A stretch of DNA of 64,000 nucleotides from Actinomadura chibensis NBRC 106107 (lineage in GTDB: Bacteria > Actinomycetota > Actinomycetes > Streptosporangiales > Streptosporangiaceae): the NCBI RefSeq assembly GCF_001552135.1, contig NZ_BCQP01000044.1, positions 1-64,000 of the forward strand, read 5' to 3'. The notes below the pieces were generated by a model. It saw only the letters and a list, made by a program, of their open reading frames with translations, did no database searches and was not told where the DNA came from. Position numbers and translations under genes: made by a program. Shown here piece by piece: positions 8,293 to 17,198 of the stretch. The number at the start of each line of letters is the position of its first letter. Position 1 is the first letter of the stretch.

Positions 8293-9327
8293 TCATGATG
8301 CGTTCGGTTGGGTGGTGCCGCGAATGTCGCGCACGAGCCACGTCGCGCCCTTCTTGACCATGGCGAGCTGGTACGCCTGTTCCAGCTCGCCCCCGCCGCC
8401 GCCCGCGGGCTGCCACACGACCGTCGCGGTGACGGTGCGCTCGCCCGCGGATCCCTTCGGCGCGACGACCTCCTTGACCTGCACGAACGCCACGGAGTTG
8501 GCGAGCCCCGGAATGGTCGCGCCGTCGGCGGAGAAGCGTGACAGCGCGGCCTGGTTGCCGGTCGCGTACTCCTGGAAGAAGGTGCTGAGGAACGGCTGGA
8601 GTTCGCCTTCGAGCGCGGTGTCGCGGTCTTGCACGCCGCCCTGGGGAAGCCTGGCCTTGGTGGGCGGGGGAAGCAGCGCGGGACGGGCCGACACGACCAG
8701 CGCGCCGCCGTTGTCGGCGTACACGGGAACGGCGAGCCGGAGCCACTTGTCGGCGGTGCGGGCGAGCAGCGTGACCGTCGCGTTGTTGGCGTCGCGGGCG
8801 TCCACTCCGGCGACCTGGACGGACTGCACCTGCATCCGGCCGACACCGTTCCAGCCGAATTGGGCGTCGGCGCCGTCGGGCAGGAACGTGCGCAATTGCG
8901 CCTCGCGGGCGGGCGCGCCCTTCTGGTCGTAGTTCAGGTAGACGTTCGCGAACTGGATGGCGAACGCGCCGGCGGCGCTCGTCGGGAACCCGGCGCCGCG
9001 GGCGGGCTTCGCGCCGGGCGTCGCCGTCCCGCCGGACCCGCCGGAGGAGTCGTCGGAGGTGAACCGTTCGAGCGGCGCGCGGATGCCGTTGACCAGGATG
9101 ACGATGATCAGCGCCCAGAGGACGGCCCGGCCGAGCCAGACCCACCAGCGGCCGCCGGACCCGCCCCAGCGCCCGCCGCGCCGCCCGCCGCCGTCCGAGC
9201 CGCCGCGGCGCCGGTCGCCGCCCGGCAGGTCCCACGGGTCGGCGGAGGCGAGCGCCCGGCCGGGCGCCGCGGCCTCCTCGACAACGGCGGTGTCACGGCC
9301 GCGTCCCGCGGCCGACCTGCGAGCCAT
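8293..9327 (-). CDS. TcpC/VirB8-like conjugation protein
   Basis: A 344-residue, single-pass protein; ATG 9327 follows GGAGGCAGG. It has a Gly/Arg-rich cytosolic leader (about 75 residues) and one membrane helix (LGRAVLWALIIVILVNG). Two tandem NTF2-like extracytoplasmic domains follow: one around FANVYLNYDQKG, the second around YATGNQAALSRFS to the C-terminus. This is the architecture of TcpC of pCW3 and VirB8-like periplasmic-face scaffold proteins, which recruit other channel subunits. It is the first gene of the five-gene minus-strand operon; the leader upstream is long and carries a promoter candidate near 9690. Confidence 0.82.
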   Translation of the reverse strand: MARRSAAGRGRDTAVVEEAAAPGRALASADPWDLPGGDRRRGGSDGGGRRGGRWGGSGGRWWVWLGRAVLWALIIVILVNGIRAPLERFTSDDSSGGSGGTATPGAKPARGAGFPTSAAGAFAIQFANVYLNYDQKGAPAREAQLRTFLPDGADAQFGWNGVGRMQVQSVQVAGVDARDANNATVTLLARTADKWLRLAVPVYADNGGALVVSARPALLPPPTKARLPQGGVQDRDTALEGELQPFLSTFFQEYATGNQAALSRFSADGATIPGLANSVAFVQVKEVVAPKGSAGERTVTATVVWQPAGGGGGELEQAYQLAMVKKGATWLVRDIRGTTQPNAS

Positions 9328-9863
9328 CCTGCCTCCGCTCGCGCCTCGCCCCCGGTCGGCGCGGTCCTGTGTGCCTGCTGGTGTATGCCTGGTCGTGTGT
9401 GCGTGGTCGTCCTGCCCGGTGGCCTTTCTGAACCCACCTCGGGCCCAGGGTAACCACGAGCGTCAATTGTTCCAGCGCATCGCAGCGAAGCACAGCCCCG
9501 GCACGCGGTTGTGGATAATGCAATCCACCTCAGCAGGAACGGGGAAGATTGCCAAACGGTGACGATCCCCTATCCGGGCCTCCGAACAGTGCGCAGGTCA
9601 AGGATCCGGACAAGCGGCACGAGTCGGCGGTCAGTTGCTCACCGGGTGTCGCCCCCGACCGCAATCTGTTTCCGACAGAAACCGGCATTATATCGGATTC
9701 AGGATGATTTCCGGCAGAAGTCCCAGCTCAGCGGCCCCTTGAGGCGCCACGACACGCCCGGCGCGGTCACCAGGCCCACGGGCACCACGAGAACCATCTG
9801 TAGCCAAAATCACAGAGGTCACGCGCCTGCCCAGAAACGGCACGACTCGGACGCGGAAGACCG
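9328..9863. other. Noncoding leader between the conjugation operon and ychF
   Basis: 536 bp with lower GC than the flanks between about 9640 and 9720. It carries the promoter/operator candidate described at 9668-9718. Open frames here lack ribosome sites and actinomycete codon bias, so no gene is called. Confidence 0.6.
9668..9718 (-). promoter_or_regulatory. Candidate promoter and operator of the conjugation operon
   Basis: On the minus strand a consensus TATAAT (plus-strand 9687-9692) is preceded by TGCCGG at an 18-nt spacing. Just downstream, where transcription would start, is a GTTTC-N5-GAAAC dyad (9668-9682). The arrangement would let a repressor cover the start site. The leader to the TcpC-like ATG would be about 350 nt. 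Confidence 0.38.
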
Positions 9864-10955
<1,092 letters not shown>

Positions 10956-11108
10956 GGCCGCAAGTTTATGGGCGTCGGCGAACCTCTCGGGCTGCCCGGA
11001 ACCTCCGGCGGCCCGCGGCAGGGTGAAGGTTGGGCCAAATGTCCGGGGACGGGCGGCGACACGGCGCGTCGCGGACGCCGATCGGCGCGGCGCTGCCACG
11101 ATGAGGCG

Positions 11109-12506
11109 ATGGACGTCGCGCTGTTCGCCGGTCTCCTCATCGGCGCCGTGTTCGGCGTCGTCGCCGGGTACGCGCTCGCGACGAGCCGGCAGGGCGCGCT
11201 GATCGCGCGGGCGCGGGCGGCGGAGGAGAAGCTCGCCTACGCCGAGGGGCGGATGGCCGAGCACTTCGAGAACCTGTCCGCGAAGGCCCTGGACGCGAGC
11301 AACCAGCGCTTCCTCGAACTGGCCGACGCGCGCCTCAAGGCCGCCGGGGCCGAGGCGGCGGGCGAGCTGCAGCGCCGGCAGCAGGCCGTCGAGCACCTGG
11401 TGGCGCCGCTGAAGGAGACCCTCGCGAAGGTGGAGGAGCAGCTCCGCGAGGTCGAGACGGGCCGCCGCGAGTCGCACGCGATGCTGGCGAAGCAGGTCGA
11501 CTTCGTCCGGCAGAGCTCCGACCAGCTCAGGCGCGAGACGCAGTCGCTGGTCCGGGCGCTGCAGCGGCCGGAGGCGCGCGGCCGGTGGGGCGAGCTCCAG
11601 CTCCGCCGCGTCGTCGAGCTGGCCGGGATGACGCACCACTGCGACTTCGACGAGCAGGCCAGCGCTGCGACGGTCGACGGGACCGTCCGTCCGGACATGG
11701 TGGTCCGGCTCGTCGGCGGCAAGAACATCGTGGTCGACTCCAAGGTGTCCCTCGCCGCCTACCTCCAGGCCGCCGAGAGCGGCGACCCGGTGCGGCTGGA
11801 CGCGCACGCCCGCCACCTGCGCGACCACGTCGACCGGCTGGCGGCGAAGTCGTATTGGCAGGCGTTCTCCCCGGCGCCGGAGTTCGTCGTCCTGTTCATC
11901 CCCGGCGAGGCGTTCCTCGCGCCCGCGCTCGACCGCGACCCGGCCCTGCTGGAGTACGCGATGCGGCGGCGCGTCCACATCGCGACGCCGACGACGCTCA
12001 TCACCATGCTCCGCACCGCCTCGTACGCGTGGCAGCAGGCCGCGCTCTCCCGCAACGCCCGCGCGGTCTTCGAGCTCGGCAAGGAGCTGTACGAGCGCCT
12101 CGGGACGATGGGCCAGCACGTCGACGACCTGGGCCGCGCCATCACCGGAGCCGTCAAGTCCTACAACCGGACGGTCGGGTCGCTCGAAACCCGCGTCCTG
12201 GTCAGTGCGCGCAAACTGAACGAACTGGGCGTCGTGGACGACGGCCTGCACGGCCCGTCCCCCGTCGAGGAGAGCCCCCGCGCGCTCTCGGCCGCCGAAC
12301 TGACCGCCCCCGACGAGCCGTACACCGATGAGAGGGAGCCCGGCGAGACCCCTGACGAGAGCCGCGCCCAGCCTGCCCCCGCCGCGGAAACGATAGGTTT
12401 CGGCGGACGGGCCATCCCCGAGCAGACTGATCGGCGAACGACCCATGAGCGGAGCGAACCTGGGGGCACGCAGAGCCGTCCCCCCACCGGGAAGAGGTGG
12501 CCATGA
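11109..12506 (+). CDS. rmuC: RmuC-family DNA recombination protein
   Basis: 465 residues; ATG 11109. One N-terminal membrane helix (LFAGLLIGAVFGVVAGYAL) leads into a long coiled coil (about residues 35-140). The RmuC nuclease-like domain follows, with VVDSKVSLAAYL and VLFIPGEAFLAPAL. RmuC limits inversion of short inverted repeats. The last ~20 codons are supplied by a hairpin repeat that also holds the start of the next gene (TGA at 12504 overlaps ATG 12503), so the native C-terminus may have been replaced. Confidence 0.92.
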   Translation: MDVALFAGLLIGAVFGVVAGYALATSRQGALIARARAAEEKLAYAEGRMAEHFENLSAKALDASNQRFLELADARLKAAGAEAAGELQRRQQAVEHLVAPLKETLAKVEEQLREVETGRRESHAMLAKQVDFVRQSSDQLRRETQSLVRALQRPEARGRWGELQLRRVVELAGMTHHCDFDEQASAATVDGTVRPDMVVRLVGGKNIVVDSKVSLAAYLQAAESGDPVRLDAHARHLRDHVDRLAAKSYWQAFSPAPEFVVLFIPGEAFLAPALDRDPALLEYAMRRRVHIATPTTLITMLRTASYAWQQAALSRNARAVFELGKELYERLGTMGQHVDDLGRAITGAVKSYNRTVGSLETRVLVSARKLNELGVVDDGLHGPSPVEESPRALSAAELTAPDEPYTDEREPGETPDESRAQPAPAAETIGFGGRAIPEQTDRRTTHERSEPGGTQSRPPTGKRWP

Positions 12507-12507
12507 G
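12443..12507 (+). repeat. Dispersed hairpin repeat, copy 1 (rmuC/DUF6542 junction)
   Basis: The element begins ATGAGCGGAGCGAACC, runs through a G5 block and a C6 block, and ends at the next gene's ATGAG. CCATGAG is duplicated at both edges (12443-12449 and 12501-12507). It aligns with the copy at 23041-23103. See findings. Confidence 0.6.
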
Positions 12508-13126
12508 TTCGACCACGGTACGCGGGGCGCCCGGCGGCGCGTCGCCGGCTCCAGGGGGTTCAGTGGGACGTGAGCGCGGCGCCTCCGGATCGCCGCGGCG
12601 GGCCCGCGCCGCGGCGTCCTCGGCGGGCGGGCCGATCGCCCTCACCGGGCGCGGCGGGATCGTCGTCATGTTCGCCGCGGGCGTCCTGTGCGGGCTGCTG
12701 TCGCGCTGGCTCGGCGTTCCGCTGCTCGCCGGGGCCGGGTTCGCGATCGGCTGCGCGCTGGCCGCGTTCGCCACCCGTCCGGCCGACCTGCTCACGCTGG
12801 TGGTGAGCCCGCCGCTGGTGTTCTTCGGCGCCACGGTCCTCGTCGTCCTCGCCGACACCGTGGGCGACGGGTCGCTGCTGCGCGGCGTCACGGTCGGGGT
12901 GCTCACGGCGCTCGCGGCCACCGCGCCGTGGCTGTTCTTCGGGACGGTCCTCGTCGTCGTCATCTGCCTGGCCCGCGGGCTGCGGACGAACATCCGCGAC
13001 CTGCGGGAGAAGCTCGCCGGGTTCCGCCTCTTCGAGAAGGAGGAGAACGAGAACCCCGTCCGCTGGGACGAGTCCCCCGGCACGGCGCGGGACCGCCGCC
13101 GCCTCCACCACGGCGACGTCGACTAG
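12503..13126 (+). CDS. DUF6542-domain membrane protein
   Basis: 207 residues from ATG 12503, preceded by GAAGAGG; GTG 12497 is an alternative. A low-complexity basic N-terminus (about 45 residues) is followed by four hydrophobic helices (IVVMFAAGVLCGLLSRWL, LLAGAGFAIGCALAAFA, VVSPPLVFFGATVLVVLAD, APWLFFGTVLVVVICLA). A charged cytosolic tail ends the protein. This corresponds to the protein next to ispH in mycobacteria (Rv1111c-like) and other actinomycetes. The function is unknown; the conserved neighbourhood suggests a cell-envelope role. Confidence 0.82.
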   Translation: MSSTTVRGAPGGASPAPGGSVGRERGASGSPRRARAAASSAGGPIALTGRGGIVVMFAAGVLCGLLSRWLGVPLLAGAGFAIGCALAAFATRPADLLTLVVSPPLVFFGATVLVVLADTVGDGSLLRGVTVGVLTALAATAPWLFFGTVLVVVICLARGLRTNIRDLREKLAGFRLFEKEENENPVRWDESPGTARDRRRLHHGDVD

Positions 13127-13137
13127 CCCGTCCGAGG

Positions 13138-14103
13138 TCAGACCGGCGTGATGCGCAGGTCCTTGCGGAGCTCCTTGGGCAGCGAGAAGCGCATGCTCTC
13201 CTGGACGGACTCGATCTCCTCCGCCTCGCCGAACCCGCGCTCGGCCAGCCACGCGAGGACGCCCTGGACCAGCTCGTCCGGGACGGACGCGCCGCTCGTG
13301 ACGCCGACCGTCGTGACGCCGTCCAGCCAGGCCGGGTCGATCTGCTCGGCGTAGTCGACCAGGCGGGCGTCGTCGGCGCCGTGCTCCTTGGCCACCTCGA
13401 CCAGCCGCACCGAGTTGGACGAGTTCGTCGACCCGACGACGATCACGAGCTGGGACCGCGCCGCCATCTCCTTCACCGCGGTCTGCCGGTTCTGCGTGGC
13501 GTAGCAGATGTCGTCGGACGGCGGGTCGGTCAGCTTGGGGAACCGCTCGCGCAGCTTCTCGACGGTGGCGATCGTCTCGTCGACCGACAGGGTGGTCTGC
13601 GACAGCCACGCCACCTTCTCGGGGTCGCGGACGTGCACGTTGGCGACGTCGTCCGGGCCGTCCACGAGGTGGATGTGGTCGGGGGCCTCGCCGGTGGTGC
13701 CGATGACCTCCTCGTGCCCCTCGTGCCCGATGAGCAGGATGTCGTAGCCCTGGGCGGCGAACCGGACCGCCTCCTTGTGGACCTTCGTCACCAGCGGGCA
13801 GGTCGCGTCGATCGTCCGCAGGTTGAGGCCCTGCGCCTCCTCGTGGACGACGGGCGCGACGCCGTGCGCGGAGAACACCACGATGGCGCCCTCGGGGACC
13901 TCCTCGGTCTCGTCCACGAAGATCGCGCCGCGCTCCTCCAGCGTCTTGACGACGTGGACGTTGTGCACGATCTGCTTGCGGACGTAGATCGGGGCCCCGT
14001 ACTTCTCCAGGGCGATCTCGACCGCCTGCACGGCGCGGTCGACGCCCGCGCAGTAACCACGCGGCTTGGCGAGCAGGACACGGCGCTGGCTGTTCGCGGT
14101 CAT
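13138..14103 (-). CDS. ispH: 4-hydroxy-3-methylbut-2-enyl diphosphate reductase
   Basis: 321 residues; ATG 14103. It catalyses the last step of the MEP pathway, converting HMBPP to IPP and DMAPP. The three [4Fe-4S] ligands are visible: C18 (PRGYCAG), C102 (DATCPLVTKVH) and C200 (DDICYATQNRQ). Also present are the proton relay Glu in GHEGHEEV and VGSTNSSNS at the substrate pocket. The convergent DUF6542 gene ends 11 bp away. Enzyme identity is certain. Confidence 0.97.
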   Translation of the reverse strand: MTANSQRRVLLAKPRGYCAGVDRAVQAVEIALEKYGAPIYVRKQIVHNVHVVKTLEERGAIFVDETEEVPEGAIVVFSAHGVAPVVHEEAQGLNLRTIDATCPLVTKVHKEAVRFAAQGYDILLIGHEGHEEVIGTTGEAPDHIHLVDGPDDVANVHVRDPEKVAWLSQTTLSVDETIATVEKLRERFPKLTDPPSDDICYATQNRQTAVKEMAARSQLVIVVGSTNSSNSVRLVEVAKEHGADDARLVDYAEQIDPAWLDGVTTVGVTSGASVPDELVQGVLAWLAERGFGEAEEIESVQESMRFSLPKELRKDLRITPV

Positions 14104-14420
14104 GCCCCCATCGTACGAGTCGCCTCCCGGGCTCCGCGCGGCACGGGACGTAGGGTGGACACGGGCGTCCGGCGCCGTTGCCGCAGTATGGCGGGCGGTT
14201 CCAGCGGTTTTGTGGGGACGTGTCCCGGACCGGGGCGCCCGCCGGGCGGCCGGGACGTCCGCCGTGTGACTCACCGCACGCCGCTTTTGGACACAAATCC
14301 ATTAACCCCGGGGTGACCGCCATCGCACCCATGGGGCAGAGTGAACGTCGACGAGAGATGCCGCGTGACCCGGCGCACGACCCGACCCGGTGCTCAGCAC
14401 GGCAAGGAAGAGGAAAGACG
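14104..14420. other. Divergent promoter region, ispH / lipid-droplet-type gene
   Basis: 317 bp with no supported gene. It holds a near-palindrome GGGACGTGTCCC (14215-14226) and an AT-richer patch TTTTGGACACAAATCC (from 14285) that could be a -35 region for the plus-strand gene. No convincing -10 was found. A GGAAGAGGAAAG purine run precedes ATG 14421. Confidence 0.5.
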
Positions 14421-15290
14421 ATGACGAGATCGCCGCGCCGCCTCAAGGAGCAACTCCAGGACACGGTGGGCGAGCAGGTCCGCGACCTCCCGCTGCACGC
14501 CGTCCGGCTCGCGATGTTCGGGGTCGGCCGGGCGCTCCTGCTCGGCGACCGGGTCACCCGCGACTACAAGGAGATCACCGAGGGCGGCGGCGTCCGCCCG
14601 GTGCTCGGCCGGCTGCGGGACGACGTCCAGGGCACGGCCGAAAAGGTGGTCGGACGCGTGGTGGAGCGCGTCCGCGGCGACGAGCGCGAGCACGAGCCGG
14701 AGCCCGCGCCCGCGCCCCGCGCCAAGGTCGCGGAGCCGCCCGCGCGGCCGAAGCCGCGGCCCGCGGCGCGGCCGCCCGCGGACGAGATCTCGGTCGGCAA
14801 GCCCGGTACCGGGGCCAAGGCGGGCGAGACGGCCGGATCCGGCGCCACCGGGACGCGGCACACGCCGAAGCACGCCCGTCCCGGCCCGCCGCCGAAGCCC
14901 GCCCGGCCCGGCGCGCTGGGCAGGCGCCACGCGAAGCCCGCGCCGTCGCCGGAGCCCGCCGAGCCGAAGCCGGAGCCCGCACCGTCTCCGAAGCCCGCCG
15001 ACGCCGCGGACAAGCCGAAGGCCGATGACAAGCCCAAGGCCGCCGAGCAGCCCAAGGCCGCCGACAAGGCCAAGGCCACCGAAAAGCCCAAGGCGGACAA
15101 GCCGAAGGCCGCGGAGCTGCCGGTGCCCGACTACGACAACGCCACGCTGCCGCAGCTCCGCGCGCGCCTGCGCGGCCTGTCCGCCGACCAGGTGAAGCTG
15201 CTGCGCGAGTACGAGCGCGAGCACGCCGCCCGCGAGGACGTCGTCCGCATGTACGAGCGCCGCATCGCGAAGCTGAACGGCCACGGCTGA
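14421..15290 (+). CDS. Lipid-droplet-associated-type protein (Rv1109c-like)
   Basis: 289 residues; ATG 14421 with AGAGGAAAG upstream. The N-terminal ~75 residues form a conserved amphipathic region (PLHAVRLAMFGVGRALLLGDRV). A 150-residue Pro/Ala/Lys linker with AKPKAADK-type repeats follows. The C-terminal helix module is LPQLRARLRGLSADQVKLLREYE. The position between ispH and xseA matches mycobacterial Rv1109c, whose family is annotated as lipid-droplet associated. The linker resembles HBHA-like Lys-rich tails. Role by homology of position and ends; biochemical function is not established. Confidence 0.7.
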   Translation: MTRSPRRLKEQLQDTVGEQVRDLPLHAVRLAMFGVGRALLLGDRVTRDYKEITEGGGVRPVLGRLRDDVQGTAEKVVGRVVERVRGDEREHEPEPAPAPRAKVAEPPARPKPRPAARPPADEISVGKPGTGAKAGETAGSGATGTRHTPKHARPGPPPKPARPGALGRRHAKPAPSPEPAEPKPEPAPSPKPADAADKPKADDKPKAAEQPKAADKAKATEKPKADKPKAAELPVPDYDNATLPQLRARLRGLSADQVKLLREYEREHAAREDVVRMYERRIAKLNGHG

Positions 15291-15307
15291 GCGGCGCCGC
15301 CGGCGAG

Positions 15308-15337
15308 AAGCCCCGGGACGGAGCGTCCCGGGGCTTT
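15308..15337 (+). terminator. Intrinsic terminator between convergent genes
   Basis: A perfect 13-bp stem (AAGCCCCGGGACG and its complement) with a GAG loop, followed by TTTC. It can serve the plus-strand gene ending at 15290 and, because it is symmetrical, the MFS gene ending at 15354. Confidence 0.85.
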
Positions 15338-15353
15338 CGCATGGGGACGCGGG

Positions 15354-16622
15354 TCAGGCCGTGGAGGGGGCGTCCTGGAAGGCGTGGTCGATGTCGACCC
15401 GCTCCAGGGCGTTCAGGTGGCGGCGGCGCACCGCGAGGATCCCGATCGCGACCGCGCAGCAGGCGGCGCCGACGAAGTACGGGACGTCCGCGTCGGCCTT
15501 CTCCGCGAGCTTCGTCGCGAAGTAGGGGGCGAGGGCGCCGCCCATCCAGCGGACGAAGTTGTACCCGGCGGACGCGACCGGCCGCGGGCTGTCGGAGACC
15601 TCCATGGCGGCCTCGGTGAACGCCGTGTTGTTCAGCCCGATCGGGATCCCCGACAGGATCGTGCAGACGATGATCCCGTCGTGCCCGAGCAGGGCGAGCC
15701 CGAGCTGGAACACGATCAGCAGCCCGAGGGCCAGGTACATGACCCGGACGGTCCCGAACCGCCGCTGCAGGAACGGCGCGCCGAACACCGACGCGAGCGC
15801 CACCATCACGCCCCAGCCGAAGAACACCAGCCCGATGCCGTGCGCGCCCATCCCGAGGACGAACGGCGTGAACGCCAGCACCGTGAAGAACGCGTAGTTG
15901 TAGAACAGCGCCGTGAACGCCGTCGTGGACAGCCCGCCGTGCGCGAGCGCCCTGATCGGCGCGCTCAGCCGCGTCTTCCGCGCGGGCCTGGGCGTGGGCT
16001 TGAGCAGCGTGGCGATCAGCAGGAAGCCGACGGCCATCAGGATCGCGGTGCCGAAGAACGGGAAGCGCCAGTTCATGTCGCCGAGCAGCGCCCCGGCGAG
16101 CGGCCCGAGCGAGATGCCGAGCCCGAGCGCCGCCTCGTACAGGATGATCGCCGACTCCGCCCCGCCCGAGGCCGCGCCGACGATGACGGCGAGCGCGGTC
16201 GCGACGAACAGGGCGTTGCCGAGGCCCCATCCGGCGCGGAAGCCGACGAGCTGCCCGACCGTGTCGGACGTCCCGGACAGCGTGGCGAACACGACGACGA
16301 GCGAGAGCCCGATCAGCAGCGTCCGCTTGCCGCCGATCCGGCTGGCCGCCCAGCCGGTGACCAGCATGGCCACGGCGGTGATCAGGAAGTAGCTGGTGAA
16401 CAGCAGGGACACCTGGCTCGGCGAGGCGTCCAGGTTCGCGGCGATCGCGGGCAGGATGGGATCGACCAGCCCGATGCCCATGAAGGCGACGACCGCGGCG
16501 AACGCGGTCGCCCACACCGACATCGGCTGCCTGAGGATGCCGCCGCCCCTGGCCGTAGCGCTCCCAGCCGTGGCGTTCTCCGCCTTGGCGCTCTCCGCCT
16601 TGGCCGCGGGCCTCGCGTGCAT
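15354..16622 (-). CDS. MFS transporter (12-TM, DHA1-like)
   Basis: 422 residues from ATG 16622, which follows a textbook GGAGGTG; an upstream TTG is unlikely. An Ala/Lys-rich cytosolic start is followed by twelve hydrophobic helices, with motif-A-like GWAASRIGGKRTLLIG between TM2 and TM3. It is the target gene of the MarR regulator 20 bp upstream, so it is probably an efflux pump induced when MarR binds a small molecule. The substrate cannot be read from sequence. Confidence 0.85.
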   Translation of the reverse strand: MHARPAAKAESAKAENATAGSATARGGGILRQPMSVWATAFAAVVAFMGIGLVDPILPAIAANLDASPSQVSLLFTSYFLITAVAMLVTGWAASRIGGKRTLLIGLSLVVVFATLSGTSDTVGQLVGFRAGWGLGNALFVATALAVIVGAASGGAESAIILYEAALGLGISLGPLAGALLGDMNWRFPFFGTAILMAVGFLLIATLLKPTPRPARKTRLSAPIRALAHGGLSTTAFTALFYNYAFFTVLAFTPFVLGMGAHGIGLVFFGWGVMVALASVFGAPFLQRRFGTVRVMYLALGLLIVFQLGLALLGHDGIIVCTILSGIPIGLNNTAFTEAAMEVSDSPRPVASAGYNFVRWMGGALAPYFATKLAEKADADVPYFVGAACCAVAIGILAVRRRHLNALERVDIDHAFQDAPSTA

Positions 16623-16642
16623 GGACACCTCCGTCAAGAAGT

Positions 16643-17068
16643 TCAGGGTGGGCCGAGGAGCTTGCGCAGGGCGGGCAGCGCTTCGACGACCGCCGCGTGC
16701 TCGGCGTCCGTCAGGTTCGCGAACCGGTCCGCGAGGAAGCCGATCCGGCGTTCCCGGCCCTCGGCGAGCCGCTCGCGTCCCGCGCCGGTGAGCCGGACGG
16801 TGACGACGCGGGCGTCGGCCCCGTCCCGGCCGCGCGCGATCAGGCCGTCCCGTTCGAGCCGGTTGATCTGCGCGGTCATAGTCGGCAGCCGGACGCCGTG
16901 CTCGGCGGCCAGCTCGGTCATCCGGCGCGGTCCGTGCTCCAGGGAGCCGAGTACGGACAGCTGCTGGCTGGTGATCGGCTGGTCCGCGTTGGCCCGCCTG
17001 AGCATCAGCACGACGTCCCGGAGCAGCCGGTTGAGCTGTTCGGCGAGGTCGTGTTCGGATGCGGTCAC
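16643..17068 (-). CDS. MarR-family transcriptional regulator
   Basis: 141 residues; GTG 17068 behind GGAGAGGG. The winged-helix core is PITSQQLSVLGSLEHGPRRMTELAAEHGV with recognition helix RLPTMTAQINRLERDGLIAR and wing DGADARVVTVRLT. It heads a two-gene operon with the MFS transporter and lies directly downstream of two tandem TTAG-N5-CTAA dyads, so autorepression is very likely. Confidence 0.92.
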   Translation of the reverse strand: MTASEHDLAEQLNRLLRDVVLMLRRANADQPITSQQLSVLGSLEHGPRRMTELAAEHGVRLPTMTAQINRLERDGLIARGRDGADARVVTVRLTGAGRERLAEGRERRIGFLADRFANLTDAEHAAVVEALPALRKLLGPP

Positions 17069-17088
17069 GTGACCCTCTCCTCGAATTA

Positions 17089-17117
17089 CTTAGCTAGTCT
17101 AAGTTAGCTTGTCTAAG
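17089..17117. promoter_or_regulatory. MarR operator (two tandem dyads)
   Basis: Two copies of TTAG-N5-CTAA occupy 17090-17102 and 17104-17116, centres 14 bp apart, 20-50 bp upstream of the marR GTG. The patch is AT-rich in an otherwise GC-rich region. Spacing of more than one helical turn would allow two dimers side by side. Confidence 0.7.
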
Positions 17118-17198
17118 CTTTGGAAGCCGGAGGCGTGTCTCCTCCGTCACACCGGATCATGGCGCGCCCGGTCACGGCGCGCACCGTAGGCTGCCCGC

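Noticed and set aside
1..9863. Recent mobile island carrying the T4SS-like operon
   Set aside because: No integrase, transposase, tRNA end or flanking direct repeats are visible and composition matches the neighbours; the left side is unseen, so this is only a provisional rejection.
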